DNA of 64,000 nucleotides. It comes from Microglena sp. YARC. Taxonomy: Eukaryota; Chlorophyta; Chlorophyceae; Chlamydomonadales; Chlamydomonadaceae. How positions within the stretch are numbered: the stretch's first letter is position 1; every line of letters starts with the position of its first letter. The position numbers were made by a program, and so were the translations under genes. Shown one piece after another: positions 25,719 to 36,140 of the stretch. The notes under the pieces are model-generated. The model searched no databases and was not told the DNA's origin. It worked only from the letters and a program-made list of their open reading frames with translations. The stretch is from the NCBI GenBank assembly GCA_022414725.1, contig CM039465.1, positions 1 through 64,000 on the forward strand, written 5' to 3'.

Positions 25719-26214
25719 CACATATATCATATGTAGCGATTTGAGTGAGCTCCAAGCAACCAAGGGCTGACTAAGCGTGAAATACTACAAACGACATCTC
25801 ATGTACATATAATTTAAATCATAATGTCTTTGCTTATGGATCTAGATTCAAATTCAAGTAACAATCAGAACATGAATCAGCACTTCAAGTAAAAGTAACC
25901 ATCAGGGGGGGTCAGGGGACAGCGCCCAACCCATGCGTTCCCATGCAGAGACGGAATGGCGACAAAGAGGCGACGCGTCGTCGGAAAAAAATGCAATCTG
26001 CTAGGGGCTGCTTTGACCTGTCTCAAGTATAACACGGAAGCCCATTGTATGCAGCGCTCTCCTTCATTCCAACAATAACAAACCTTTTCAATTGTCCAGG
26101 TGGTATCCGATAGCGGTCGGCATCCCTGCATGTGCGCAGACAACACAACATTTTATATCAGTGTCATCGTTTTGTCTACACATATGCTTAAATATATATA
26201 TATATATATATATA
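25719..26214. other. Intergenic, R4 fragment, otherwise nothing seen
   Basis: Contains an R4-like piece at about 25,900-26,000 (CAGAGACGGAATGGCGAC) and ends in a TA microsatellite (26,192-26,214). No gene is supported. Confidence 0.4.
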
Positions 26215-26341
26215 CGGGGGGCCATCAAAACATATGTGGGGAGGCGCAAGCCGTTAATCGTCTCCGATTTGGTCGTCGACCCCGAAACAGTTGAAAAAGT
26301 GAAAAAAGTGCCTGGGGGCTGAGATATGGGGGGTCCCAAAA

Positions 26342-26372
<31 letters not shown>

Positions 26373-27345
26373 CGAGGCTGATCTCAAAATTTCTTCACAA
26401 CTTCTCTGTTTGCGGTCAGAATCGAACGTGCCGCACACCATCGAAAACGCCTCGACGAAAGCGTTACGAATATGCAGTCGTTGGTCGATTACACACAGGG
26501 TGTAAGTAAGTGGATGTACTGGAAGGCACATCCTGTCTGGACGCCAACCAGAACTTCACAACCAGAGCCGACAAGTTCCCGTCTTAGCAGTTCGAAGCTC
26601 AAGCAGCAGGAATCTGCGCTTGTTAACAGCAACGGATGAAAAGAGATGTAAAGGTCAAGGCCAGGGACCAGGCCGAGGCTAGAGCAGCCCAGGCCAAATC
26701 GCCCACAACTCGAGCCGAGGTGCCTTTCGCACCCGAGCCATTGACGACAACTTGCAACATCTGCAATGCCGTGGTTCAGTGCCCTCCAAGCAACACGGCC
26801 AGCCTTAAGTAGCACCAGGCCGAATATCAACAGCCTAGCAATAAGCGCCCATGTAGCTGAACAATAACTGGATCAGGCTAGACAAATAGTGTAATTTATG
26901 CGGGTGTTGGGTGGATGGAGGGGTGTTTCACTGCCTGAGGCCCCATTGGCCCAACACTGTTGTATCTCATGAGACTCCCCTGACCTGCCTCTGACTGGTG
27001 TTATTTATGAACTACACTTCGTAACAAATGTAACTGCAGATAGAACTCACTTTGCAGCCTGCCTCTTATTATCGGAGATGCTTTTGTGTGTGTGTGTTTG
27101 GAGTGGGGGGGTGGGGGTGGGGGGGCAGGGGCAGGGGTCGCTTATACATGAGCCAACCGACATTTTTAAGATGATAAACTGATAGAGCTCGACTGGAGGG
27201 TCAATATACACCTAACTTTCATGACATAAATATGATTGGTGAGGAGGATATAGGCCTTTTAAGCTAATGGGGGGGGGGGGGGGGGAGGTAAGGGCAAAAA
27301 AAACTTCATAGCATGAGGTGTCAAAATAAACTTCTTGATGGCCCC

Positions 27346-27348
<3 letters not shown>
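26215..27348. mobile_element. TIR element inserted in a TA microsatellite (1)
   Basis: Inverted termini CGGGGGGCCATCAA (26,215) and TTGATGGCCCCCTG (27,335-27,348) are each directly flanked by (TA)n. The interior contains ACACAGGGTGTAAG, TGGAAGGCACATCC and TGGACGCC blocks shared with the next element, and a ~30-G run at 26,342-26,371. No transposase was recognised, so it is probably non-autonomous. Confidence 0.65.
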
Positions 27349-27384
<36 letters not shown>

Positions 27385-27385
<1 letters not shown>

Positions 27386-28282
27386 GAGGGGGGGGGCAAG
27401 GAAAAAGATTTCGTACCGCATGTTCGATATGGATAGAGAACCGCGAGCAATAGTCGATACAAAAAAATCATGTCGATACACCCACGGGCGGCCGAGATAC
27501 GAGGGGGGGGGAGGGGGGGGGGAGGGGGGTCCGTCCGTTTTCCCAAATTTATTTGTACCTCGTGTAACTTTCTTGCCAGTGCGCATTTTCGAGCGTGAGG
27601 TACACCAATGAGTACGTCTCGACGAGAGGAGTGCGAATCTGCATTCTTTAGGAAGTTACACGCAGGGTGTAATAGGTGGATCTCCTGGAAGGTACATCCA
27701 GGCTGGACGCCAGGCTGGACGTCACCCAGACCTTCGCGCCCAGCTTCGCACGAGCGGCAGTTGGCGGCGAAAAAGGCGCGCGGGCAACGCGTTTGGATGC
27801 GCGTTCTGAACTCTGGTCCCCTACGAGGTTCCTAAAGCAGTGGACCCCCCCCCCCCCACCACCACCACCCACCCACCCACACACACACACACCACCACCA
27901 CCACACACACACACGCACACACACACCCCAGGCACACACACACACACCACCCGAGCAGACCATCAGGCTCCAGAATACAACTTGAGTCGATTAAGCCATG
28001 ATAATGATGATGATAAAGTTAGATACGGTAGACAGATAAATAGCGCCTTTAGTCCTTTACATACCTTAGTGATCTCCTATAAGGGTGAGGACGACTGCCG
28101 AGCGCTCAAGAAAGTTGTAAAAATACTGAAATCTAAATAACTTTGTCCAATCTTGATATTTGTATCGTTTGGTTGTATGGTTGGAAAGGCCTTGACGAGA
28201 TGATGCTCATGGACCCCCCTTTCACTATGTTATACTGTCTTGGTGTTCAGATATGAGGTCTCAAAGGGGGGGAGGGAGGGAG

Positions 28283-28317
<35 letters not shown>

Positions 28318-28380
28318 CCAGGGGTCAATATAACAACTTCCGAACATGCAGTCTGCCAACTTTATTCTTGCCCCCCCCTC

Positions 28381-28381
<1 letters not shown>
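27385..28381. mobile_element. TIR element inserted in a TA microsatellite (2)
   Basis: Inverted termini CGAGGGGGGGGGCAAG (27,385) and CTTGCCCCCCCCTCG (28,367-28,381) abut TA repeats on both sides. It shares the ACGCAGGGTGTAA, TGGAAGGTACATCC and TGGACGCC blocks with element 1, which shows relationship. A G-rich stretch lies at 28,266-28,316 and a CCACC/CACACA stretch at 27,843-27,950. Confidence 0.65.
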
Positions 28382-28415
<34 letters not shown>

Positions 28416-28416
<1 letters not shown>

Positions 28417-29756
28417 TAGTACGGTAGCCCGTGTGGCCGGTGGCCACACCTACTCTCACAAAGACCCCCCCCCCCCCCCCCCAAAATCATAGTACGGTGC
28501 CCGTTTGGCCTTTGGCCACAGCTACTTGGGGCTGGTTACATAATGGTTTACACTTGAAGCCCCCCCCCCAGTCACACACCACCACCACCAAACCATTATT
28601 CGCCCCCTCCCCCCTTCCCTCCCGTTGGCCACACCTGTTTTGGGCTGGGTTGCAAACGGTTTTCTCTGCAGTGCATGCAACTTCAAACATTAACGGACGC
28701 ATATCCCTTGCGATAATCTCCCTTGTGCACCCACAAGCACACAAACACCACCGTAACCCCCCCCCCCCCCCCCTTAGTTATCTCCACCCCTATCCCCACC
28801 CAACCATGTACCCCCGCCCACAAACATACTCCCTTACTCTTCCTGACATATTTCCTGACTCCATCCCTTCCCCCACCCCAGCCCCCACCCTCTCCCCACT
28901 CTCATCCCTCCCCTCCCTCCTACACGCACCCACAAGCACACACACTCCATATCTGCCTCCCTCCACTTCAGCTGTGGGCTTTGCCATAGCTGAAAGGCAA
29001 ACGGGACGATGAGCATCGACAACGTTTGCGCATCATTCGACTCCGCTAATAGCATCAGACCTGCTTCCCTGCCACCTCAGCTGTGATCGATAGTCGACCC
29101 CACTGAAAAAGCTGAACCTGCGCAATCGCAACTGTATATAACTAAAGCTTCTTCTTAGCGAGCATGTATTCAGTTCGGCCGAAGAACAATCCTGTTCACC
29201 GCAACTGCTCCCGAAGTCAACTCGAGCTGAGACTTGGAAATATCCATAGGTTATAATTCAACTACGCCGCGTGCTCGCTATAGCACAATGCACAGCGACG
29301 ATATGTTTCTCGATGCAGTGGGAAGAAGTTGCAGTCAAGTTGCTGATTTGAGATGTTCGGTCAAGTTAGGGCGAGAATGCTCAGCGAGATTTTTCATTCG
29401 GTCAACTTTGATACGTACTTGCTATGGCACAATGCGGAGCGACATGTTTCTCAATGCAGTGGGAAGAATTTGCAGTCAAGTTTGTGACATGGGATGGATG
29501 CGATTCGGAAATTTCTGACAGGTCGGCTGACTCACCAAGTCACCTCCCGTTGTGGCAGCGACAGGTCTCTTGACGCAAGGGAATGGTCTTGCAGAGATGC
29601 AGGGGGAAAAGCTTGTAGGAAGACGAACTGTAGCGCTACCGAAATCAGGTGGATGAACTCAGGCGGGAAAAGGAGAAATCGGAGGGATGCGCAACAGGTA
29701 GAATACGCATGACACCACCACGACCACCACGATCACGACCACGACCATGATTTCTT

Positions 29757-29765
<9 letters not shown>
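28416..29765. mobile_element. TA-bounded element (3)
   Basis: Begins after (TA)n with CTAGTACGGTAGCCCGTGTG and ends CCATGATTTCTTTATA before (TA)n. The same beginning and end define the next element. It contains C-rich spacers and an internal ~145-bp direct duplication (29,270-29,510). Confidence 0.6.
29270..29515. repeat. ~145-bp direct duplication
   Basis: Segments at about 29,277 and 29,421 share ATGTTTCTC-ATGCAGTGGGAAGAA and GCAGTCAAGTT blocks; a weaker third relative lies near 30,415. Confidence 0.6.
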
Positions 29766-29828
<63 letters not shown>

Positions 29829-29829
<1 letters not shown>

Positions 29830-31228
29830 TAGTACGGTAGCCCGTGTGGCCGGTGGCCACACAGACACACATCACCCCCACCCCAATCATAATAGGGTGC
29901 CCGTGGAGCTGGGTTACAGAATGGGCTACACATATGTCCTCACCTCCAACCCTCTCTTGAACACAGTCATCATGTTTCCCCCACTTCAAATGCTGACGCA
30001 TCTGCCCCCCCCCCCACCCTTTACACACACACACACAGTCCCCACTCTGCCCAAAACTCGACCCAGGCCCAATCTCAAATTTGCCTCACCCCTTTACCCG
30101 CCAACACACACGTACTTCCCTGCTTCTCCGTTCCCATTAATCTGATCTTCTCTTGGCCACTTTTGCAGATGGGTTTAACAGAAGCGATTATGATGTTTCC
30201 AGCTGAGTTCGAAATCGCGCAGACGTTTGGACGTTTCGTCAGACGACGCGGAAATGCGAAGACTTCTGGAAATTGCAAACGAACGTCTGCCCAGTTTCAG
30301 ACTCAGCTTGAAACATCGGAATTGCGCGAGAGCAAAGCTGCTTACCTGTAGCTTCCTCTTCGCGCATAGATACCTGGTTGGGCGTGCAAGCTATTTCCCG
30401 AAACGGCCTTCGTTCGGTCAACTCTGTCACGCACTCGCTACAGCTCAGCGCGAAAATAACCTTATCGTTGCAGGGTTGCAGGGAGTGGTGTGGGGTGGGG
30501 GGGGAGGTCTTGAACAGGTATTGCACGCTGTGCAAGGAGCACGCAGCACGAAGGAAGTCGGAAGTCGGAAGAACGTCACAGGGTTGCACTGACTTAGATC
30601 GTGCAGAGATACCATGAGCCTTGCGAGTGTCTTAGCTCGCAGCAAGATGAACGTATCAATAGAGCCTGCAGAAAGGCTGGAGAATGGAAGTCAACTACCT
30701 CCAATCACGAATCAGGCGATGTGATAGCGAATCAGGCGATGTGAAAGCATAATGAGATGACGAATGTAATGCTGAGATGAAGAATCAAGTGCGCATGCGT
30801 GAGCCAAGTGAAAGTCAAGGGCCGGCCAAATCATGAGCCGAGGTGAAAGTTCTGGAGCACGAGCCGCAGGTCGCTCCGTGGAGAAGCAATACACTGAAAA
30901 CTATTATTCCGAGCGCCATGCAAAGCGATCTGAGGGTCAGCAAATGACCTCCAAGGAGAGGATCTCCTCACTCATTTCAATGCAATTCATTGCAGTCACA
31001 GTATGGGAGGCAGTTGTAGACATGAAATGAGCACGCGGGCATAGCTTAGCGCATCTGCTGTTTCGGTCATAGGAAATTTTGCTGGGCGAAGACTTGGGTG
31101 TACGGAAAGTCGGTTGCAAGTCGGTTGCACTTCGCACGCCCATGGCACGTGGGTACGCGATGATGACACCACCACGACCACGACCACGACCGCGACCACG
31201 ACCGCGACCACGACCATGATTTCTTTAT
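29829..31228. mobile_element. TA-bounded element (4)
   Basis: Starts with the same sequence as element 3 directly after a ~66-bp TA tract and ends with the same ACGACCATGATTTCTTTATA. Elements 3 and 4 form a tandem pair separated by the TA tract. Confidence 0.6.
30193..30325. repeat. Inverted repeat with ~48-bp arms
   Basis: GATGTTTCCAGCTGAGTTCG on the left pairs with CGAAACATC-type sequence on the right (reverse strand GATGTTTCAAGCTGAGTCTG); further pairing spans GCAGACGTTYG. The loop is about 35 bp. Confidence 0.6.
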
Positions 31229-31248
31229 ATATATATATATATATGTGA

Positions 31249-31617
31249 GCATATGTTTATATTTTAAATATTTCCACAAGTCTGGCTTCTATTTTATTTT
31301 TCTGATGAGAGGCAGAGCTCTTCTAGCGTTAGCATAATATTTGACACACTTCATGTAGAGCCCAGTCATTCCTCACAAATGTCTAGTGTGCTTTAAGGAT
31401 TTGAATCGAGGCAATCACATACCCTGGTGGGAACCTTGACAGGCAACCATCAACACTGACCAGACACAACTAATCAGTCTGATGGCATTGCCACTCACAG
31501 CTCCTTCCTAACACGGTTGGGCAAGTCCATTTAGCCTATTTGGCCTACCCCTGGACTGAAACAAACACACTCACAGCTCAAGCACTCTATCGGAAAATAC
31601 TGTGAAGATTAACCAAC
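31249..31617. other. Sequence downstream of FIST exon 6; R3 fragment
   Basis: 31,501-31,563 is a partial, minus-oriented R3 repeat. The rest is unassigned. I looked here for the next FIST exon on the minus strand and found none with a matching phase. Confidence 0.4.
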
Positions 31618-31716
31618 CTGCGCTATATGCAACTCCATTTGTACATCCCCATATAATGCTAAGACGATGGCTCCACCTTGCCTGACACTGAGCTCAGGTG
31701 CCTCCTCTGGATCTGA
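31618..31716 (-). CDS. FIST-domain protein, exon 6
   Basis: The frame from acceptor ACCGCAG to donor GTTGGT encodes 33 codons containing GGAIVLALYGDVQMELHIAQ. That matches the FIST core strand pattern ending just before the conserved Q-G-C segment. Phase 0 at both ends fits exon 5. The donor is weak, but the frame meets a stop right after it, so splicing must occur here. Confidence 0.8.
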
Positions 31717-31747
31717 CTGCGGTGGGAAAAGGATAATAAGTGTGTGT

Positions 31748-31784
<37 letters not shown>

Positions 31785-31865
31785 ACGCATGAACAGTAGC
31801 ACTATGCTGAGGGGGGGGTCACTTTTAAACTGTGGATCTGGCTGCGATGGGAAAAGGATGATATG

Positions 31866-32015
31866 TAGGGAGAGGCATCTCATATGATGTTGACCAAAGG
31901 CGAGTATGATATCATATGATATCATTCAAATTGCATCATATGAGATTGCATATAAATGGTAACATTAGCCTAGTCAGACAGCCGGCATCATATCATATCA
32001 TATTGCCTTTCCCTA
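31866..32015 (+). mobile_element. M1 MITE in FIST intron
   Basis: Starts TAGGGAGAGGCATC and ends TTGCCTTTCCCTA; it lies in the intron between FIST exons 5 and 6, antisense to the gene. Confidence 0.8.
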
Positions 32016-32052
32016 CATATCATCCTTTTCCCAGTATGAGGGACGCATAAAC

Positions 32053-32252
32053 CAATGTTTTTCTTTTTGGCTACAAGCAGTATCTTCTAGGCAGCTCCCC
32101 TGGCTGGCAAATCAGCCTGACCTAATGCAACCTAGTGCACCTTGAAGCAGATGTGATCAGCTTTCTAGCACTGCTGGATTTTGAGTCTTAGCCCAGTGGC
32201 TGGCTCAGCGAGCTTTTTTGAAGCTGCTCCCAGTAGCCACAAAGAAAAATAG
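32053..32252. mobile_element. FB foldback element
   Basis: Left arm TATCTTCTAGGCAGCTCCCC; the right arm is more diverged (AGCTTTTTTGAAGCTGCTCC). Intronic to the FIST gene. Confidence 0.75.
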
Positions 32253-32289
32253 TGGCAAGAATGGTAGCACTACGTTGAAGAAGTCCAAG

Positions 32290-32445
32290 GCGCGTTGCAA
32301 GCGAAGCGGAAAAGTGGCGTCTCATAATGGGAGAGGCTAAAGCCAGGGTTTACGACTTTGTTAGGGCGCGGGTTACAGACAACCGGACAAATGGATAACC
32401 CTCAGGGCTCCTGCCTCCCTGGGAGGGGGGCTCCGCCAAAATATT
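32290..32445. repeat. R6 repeat
   Basis: Contains GCCAGGGTTTACGA and GGGCTCCGCCAAAAT, as in the macrosatellite units, but the hairpin stem is imperfect. Confidence 0.5.
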
Positions 32446-32478
32446 GCGCCTGTTCTTCAAGCAATATAACTTGGTATC

Positions 32479-32645
32479 GGAAATATGATATCATGTCGTC
32501 ATATGATATAATATAATGCCGGCAGTCTGTCTAGGCTGACCTTGCCATTTACATACAATATCATATGATGCAATTTGTATGATATATTGATATCATATGA
32601 CATCATGCTCTCCTTTGGTCAACGTTCATATGATATGCAGGTCCA
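32479..32645 (-). mobile_element. M1 MITE in FIST intron, inverted
   Basis: GATATCATATGAC-type palindromes surround ATGCCGGCAGTCTGTCTAGG; the orientation is opposite to the copy at 31,866. Confidence 0.7.
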
Positions 32646-32859
32646 TAAACATAACAGAACACAACACCTGAACATTTCTTCTTGCTGAAGTGCTCAACAC
32701 ATACCAAGAGCAGAAGGTGTTGTATTCCGTTATGTTTAGGGGCTAGCATATCATTTTAGTGTCCAGGTGTTATTGCTGAAGTGCTCGACACATAACAAGA
32801 GCAGAAGGCATACAAATTAAAAAATATTTTTCTTTTCTTCTCACACCAAGAAAAATGTA

Positions 32860-32960
32860 ACCATGATCATCATCGTCATCATCATCATAAACAGGTGCAC
32901 ACCGAAAATTAAAATTAAAATTCATTTTCTTATTCATTTCTTCTCACAACAAGAAAAATG

Positions 32961-32991
<31 letters not shown>

Positions 32992-33005
32992 CATCATAAA
33001 AACGT
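32860..33005. repeat. Tandem duplication with (ATG)n at the start of a FIST intron
   Basis: On the minus strand two ~100-bp copies run GTGCACSTKTTTATGATG ... TTTTTCTTG-TGTGAGAAG, beginning ~10 nt after the exon 5 donor. The ATG/ATC triplet is expanded in each. Confidence 0.65.
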
Positions 33006-33021
33006 GCACCACCGAGCTCAC

Positions 33022-33074
33022 TTTTGTTGCATCCCAATAGAAGAGAGCCCGGGACACTCCACTGACAAGCCCCC
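33022..33074 (-). CDS. FIST-domain protein, exon 5
   Basis: A 53-bp exon from acceptor CCTTGCAG to donor GTGAGC. With the single base left by exon 4 it encodes GGLVSGVSRALFYWDATK, completing VVGG-LVSG, the glycine signature of FIST domains. Phase agreement on both sides (1 in, 0 out) is strong support for so short an exon. Confidence 0.85.
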
Positions 33075-33126
33075 CTGCAAGGTGGCACAGAAATGGGGGA
33101 TGCGTGTAGTTAGAGATACAGGAGGA

Positions 33127-33325
33127 CAGTGTTTTTCTTTCCAGCTAAAAGTAGCAGCTTCTAGGCAGCTCCCCTGACCAGCTATGAAGCCAAAGCTAAT
33201 GCAACCTAGTGCGTCTAGAAGCTGACAGAATCTGCTGGCCAGAACTGTCAAAATCTCAGGGATGAGCCCTGAGGCTGGCTCTGGGAGCTGCCTAGAAGCT
33301 GCTGCTCACAGCTGAAAAGAAAAGC
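33127..33325. mobile_element. FB foldback element
   Basis: Near-perfect arms (GCAGCTTCTAGGCAGCTCCC and GGGAGCTGCCTAGAAGCTGC). It sits 52 bp upstream of FIST exon 5. Confidence 0.85.
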
Positions 33326-33457
33326 TATGCAGCAGGAGGGCCTTAGCCATTGAAACATAAAGTAGCTGTTCTTCTTCCTTGATGAGTCTGACTCTCTGAT
33401 CTTCCAGATCATTATAATTTCGCAGAGCCTGTCATGCCTGTTCTCACATACAAGCAA

Positions 33458-33545
33458 GCATACAGCACAATGACTCCAGCACAGGCACAGGCAAAATAAC
33501 TCCAGCACAGGCACAGGCACAATGACTCCAGCACAGGCTGATCCT
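33458..33545. repeat. ~27-bp minisatellite, 3 copies
   Basis: Copies of ACTCCAGCACAGGCACAGGC separated by AMAATR sequence; intronic to the FIST gene. Confidence 0.75.
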
Positions 33546-33729
33546 ACACGATGCTTGTATGTCACTCCTGGCCTCATAGTCCTTTAACTATGGTGAGAAT
33601 AATAGCACTTAATAAAAGTTTGTAACTATGGTGAGCATGATGGCACTTGCAAAAAGTCTGCATTCATTCATTTGTTTCATTGCATGATGCTAAGTACATC
33701 ATGACGATGCGGGAAGCATTTGTACTGAC

Positions 33730-33882
33730 CGACCACTGAAGCTTCTGGAAATGCGTAGTCAATTCCAGCGGTGAGCTCGTTGATTCTAAGGAAGCTGGGA
33801 TCTGATAAGACGACGAAGCTCAAGTTGCGCTCGGGAAAGGCGGGCACTCCAAGGAGCTCGGCCCACTCGTCTGGCGGCGCAT
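33730..33882 (-). CDS. FIST-domain protein, exon 4
   Basis: A 153-bp exon encoding PPDEWAELLGVPAFPERNLS, then FVVLSDPSFLRINELTAGID and FPEASVVG. The 'v-l-DP ... L...D..FP...vvG' pattern is the FIST_N hallmark. Acceptor ATGCCAG, donor GTCAGT (phase 1). Confidence 0.88.
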
Positions 33883-33954
33883 CTGGCATGGTGAACAATA
33901 CAAGTTAAGTGATGCAGCAACACGATGTTGGACGATTAAAAATCACTCACTTGC

Positions 33955-34080
33955 GGTCGCACTTTGTGGCGATCAAGGGCCCACCCATTTGGCCCTAAAT
34001 TCACACACCTGAGGGTCGCACGGGGGTCGCACTGTGTCCGGTCGCACACCCAAAAAACTGAGAGACAACAATTACAACAG
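33955..34080. repeat. GGTCGCAC-rich short repeats
   Basis: GGTCGCAC occurs four times in ~100 bp (33,955, 34,013, 34,025 and 34,040). Intronic to the FIST gene. Confidence 0.5.
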
Positions 34081-34185
34081 GAATGGCACCTAGAATGAGA
34101 AAAGGATTGAATACATATTGATATATTGACGCACAATCTTATTATCATCCCATGTGGGATGATGACTTCATCATAATTGTGTTAT

Positions 34186-34338
34186 TTAATTATCACAGTA
34201 GCACGAACTCAGGGCCCCCGTCGGTAAAACGATTCTTTAGGGTTCAGTTCATTCATGCTTTTTCTTTTTAACCCTTCCTGTCCCGGTTGGGCAAGTCCCT
34301 TCATCCTATTTTGCCTACCCCTGGGCTGAAACATACAT
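34186..34338 (-). repeat. R3 dispersed repeat
   Basis: Reverse-strand copy with blocks CAGGGCCCCCGTCGGTAAAA and GGTTGGGCAAGTCCCTT. Confidence 0.75.
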
Positions 34339-34429
34339 ACAACATACATTGACAACAATATTACTAGTGAGCAAGTGAGCAAGTGAGTCTGTATGAAGAC
34401 CATCAGATTATAATTTCAAGCAAACCTGC

Positions 34430-34607
34430 TAGGGACCGGCATATCATATAATGTTGACCAAAGGCAAGTATGATATCATATGATATCATAAAAACTGCAT
34501 CATATGATATTGTATATAAATGGTAAATTTAGCCTAGTCAGGCTGTCGGCATCATATGATATCTTATGATGACATGATATCATATGATATCATACGGCTG
34601 TTCCCTA
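34430..34607 (+). mobile_element. M1 MITE in FIST intron
   Basis: TAGGGACCGGCATATCATAT to GGCTGTTCCCTA; well preserved with TA at both edges. Confidence 0.85.
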
Positions 34608-34678
34608 AAACCTGCACATACCTCCATCGGGGAGAGCTACTGTCTCACATATGTTGACAGCACATCGACCTGTTCTAC

Positions 34679-34866
34679 AAATGGCTCAGTGGCAGAGCTC
34701 CTAGAACGACGAAGGTGCCAGTTTTGAATCCCTACGGGTGCGCTTTAGTGTTCGCGGTCGCTGTCAACGGCCATGGTAGCTTTTTCCAGATATAGTAGCA
34801 GCCCGTTTCCTACCGTCGTAAGACGGGGCTCCCTTAATACCACGCCCACCAGGCATTATCATTACT
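34679..34866 (+). mobile_element. tRNA-derived SINE, head type 2
   Basis: A box TGGCTCAGTGG (34,682) and a degenerate B box near 34,722. The body matches the type 1 SINE (GACGGGGCTCCCTTAATACC). It is flanked by a ~24-bp target-like duplication (TTGAC-GCA-AT-GACCTGTT) within a larger 73-bp direct repeat (34,610-34,683 and 34,889-34,962). Confidence 0.8.
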
Positions 34867-34974
34867 TGACTGCAAATTGACCTGTTATAAAACCTGCACA
34901 TACCTCCATCGGGTAGAGCTTCTGTCTTCACATATGTTGACTGCAAATCGACCTGTTCAAGGCAGTTCAATCAA

Positions 34975-35110
34975 GTATTCACTTTATAATCCTGGTGTAG
35001 ATGAGGGATGTCTAGGATAGGGTTGTGGATGAGGGATGCCTGGGACAAGGGTGTAGATGAGGGATCTACCTCATCTACACCAGGAGAATCCTGGTGTCTA
35101 TGAGGTAGAT
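34975..35110. repeat. Short minisatellite plus palindrome
   Basis: GTAGATGAGGGAT is repeated about four times with variable spacers, and 35,066-35,110 forms a palindrome around CCAGGAGAATCCTGG. The proposed exon 3 donor lies inside the palindrome. Confidence 0.6.
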
Positions 35111-35138
35111 CAGGTTTCAAGGCCGTCATGAATTTCCT
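35081..35138 (-). CDS. FIST-domain protein, putative exon 3
   Basis: Proposed to bridge exon 2 (phase 0 out) and exon 4 (phase 1 in). Acceptor ACTGAAG and donor GTGTAG give 58 bp encoding RKFMTALKPDLPHRHQDSP plus one base, and the junction then restores D-APPDEW. The phases fit exactly, and a 'P-D-L-P' turn is expected at this place in FIST_N. The splice sites are weak and the donor lies in a repeat, so this exon is less certain than the others. Confidence 0.5.
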
Positions 35139-35811
35139 CTTCAGTACGTGACACCGAGCCAAGCAAGGAATGATAGATATATCAGAAGTATGAGCAGCTC
35201 TAAATCCCCCAGTTGAGAGTCTGACGTGAGTTCACAAGATGATTTGGATGTTTTGCATTTGCTTGTTCATAATTTGACACTGACGGACAGACAGGGACAG
35301 AGAGAAGGGTGGGGGGAGTGGGGTGGGGAGCAAGAGATGGGTTGCCCATGCTGCTGAACACGCAGCCTGGCGCAGGCAACTGCAATGTAAATTGGTGTGT
35401 GGAGTGTGGTGTGGTGTGTAGAGTGTGTAAAGTGTGTAGACGCTGGCGTACCAGACCTCCAAGGATAACAAAGTATTCTCATTACAATCTTTACATATTG
35501 ACATTTGTATTTTGATACAAGATATCCATACTCAAGAGGGTGGCATCAAGGTCTTGTCATTATGCACCCTTGCATGTGCATTGAAGTCACGCAAATTCCT
35601 ATTCCTCGGGTGGGCTCTTGGTCATGCTGGTTGGTGTCAGTTCATGGGGGAGGCAGAAGGCAAGGGAGACGGAATGCGCAAATAGGAGTACGAGCATGTG
35701 AATGGGGATGCTCCAATGATATGATAGGCTGTAGCTACTTGGGGGAGAGGGGGGAGAGCAGGGAGAAGGTTGGGGGGAATGGGGTGGGTGGGGGTGGGGG
35801 GGGGCTCTCAC

Positions 35812-35922
35812 CTTGTCCCCAAAGTTCGCAAGGGTAACACTGAACGCTGGAGAGCCCTCAACTTCTACTGGATCCCCTTGCTGTCCATTACCGATGATAC
35901 CGTAGCCCGTGCAACCCAGCAC
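35812..35922 (-). CDS. FIST-domain protein, exon 2
   Basis: 111 bp, phase 0 at both ends, encoding VLGCTGYGIIGNGQQGDPVE then SPAFSVTLANFGDK. The 'vGC-g-GiiG' turn followed by an 'E-spa-svtla' strand is typical of FIST_N. Acceptor GCTTGCAG, donor GTGAGA. A CCCACC microsatellite (35,745-35,806) begins immediately inside the intron. Confidence 0.9.
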
Positions 35923-36140
35923 CTGCAAGCCATGAATACGACTAAGTAGTCAAAATCCACAGCTCCATAAGTTTCTGACAGTTGTGTTTAACAAGGACGG
36001 GACAAGGTGAAGGCATGTCCTTCTGTAACCCATGTCTTTTGAACATGCTCCGGCCCATATTCAAATAGATCAATCTCATTGAGTTGGCCACATGCATGAG
36101 CCCAGTAGATTTCCCTGGTCAGGCACATGCATGGCCTTAC

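Noticed and set aside
26088..26830. Transposase in element 1 (frames of 113-147 codons on the minus strand)
   Set aside because: One frame crosses a poly-G tract, and no DDE/D motif or helix-turn-helix pattern could be recognised.
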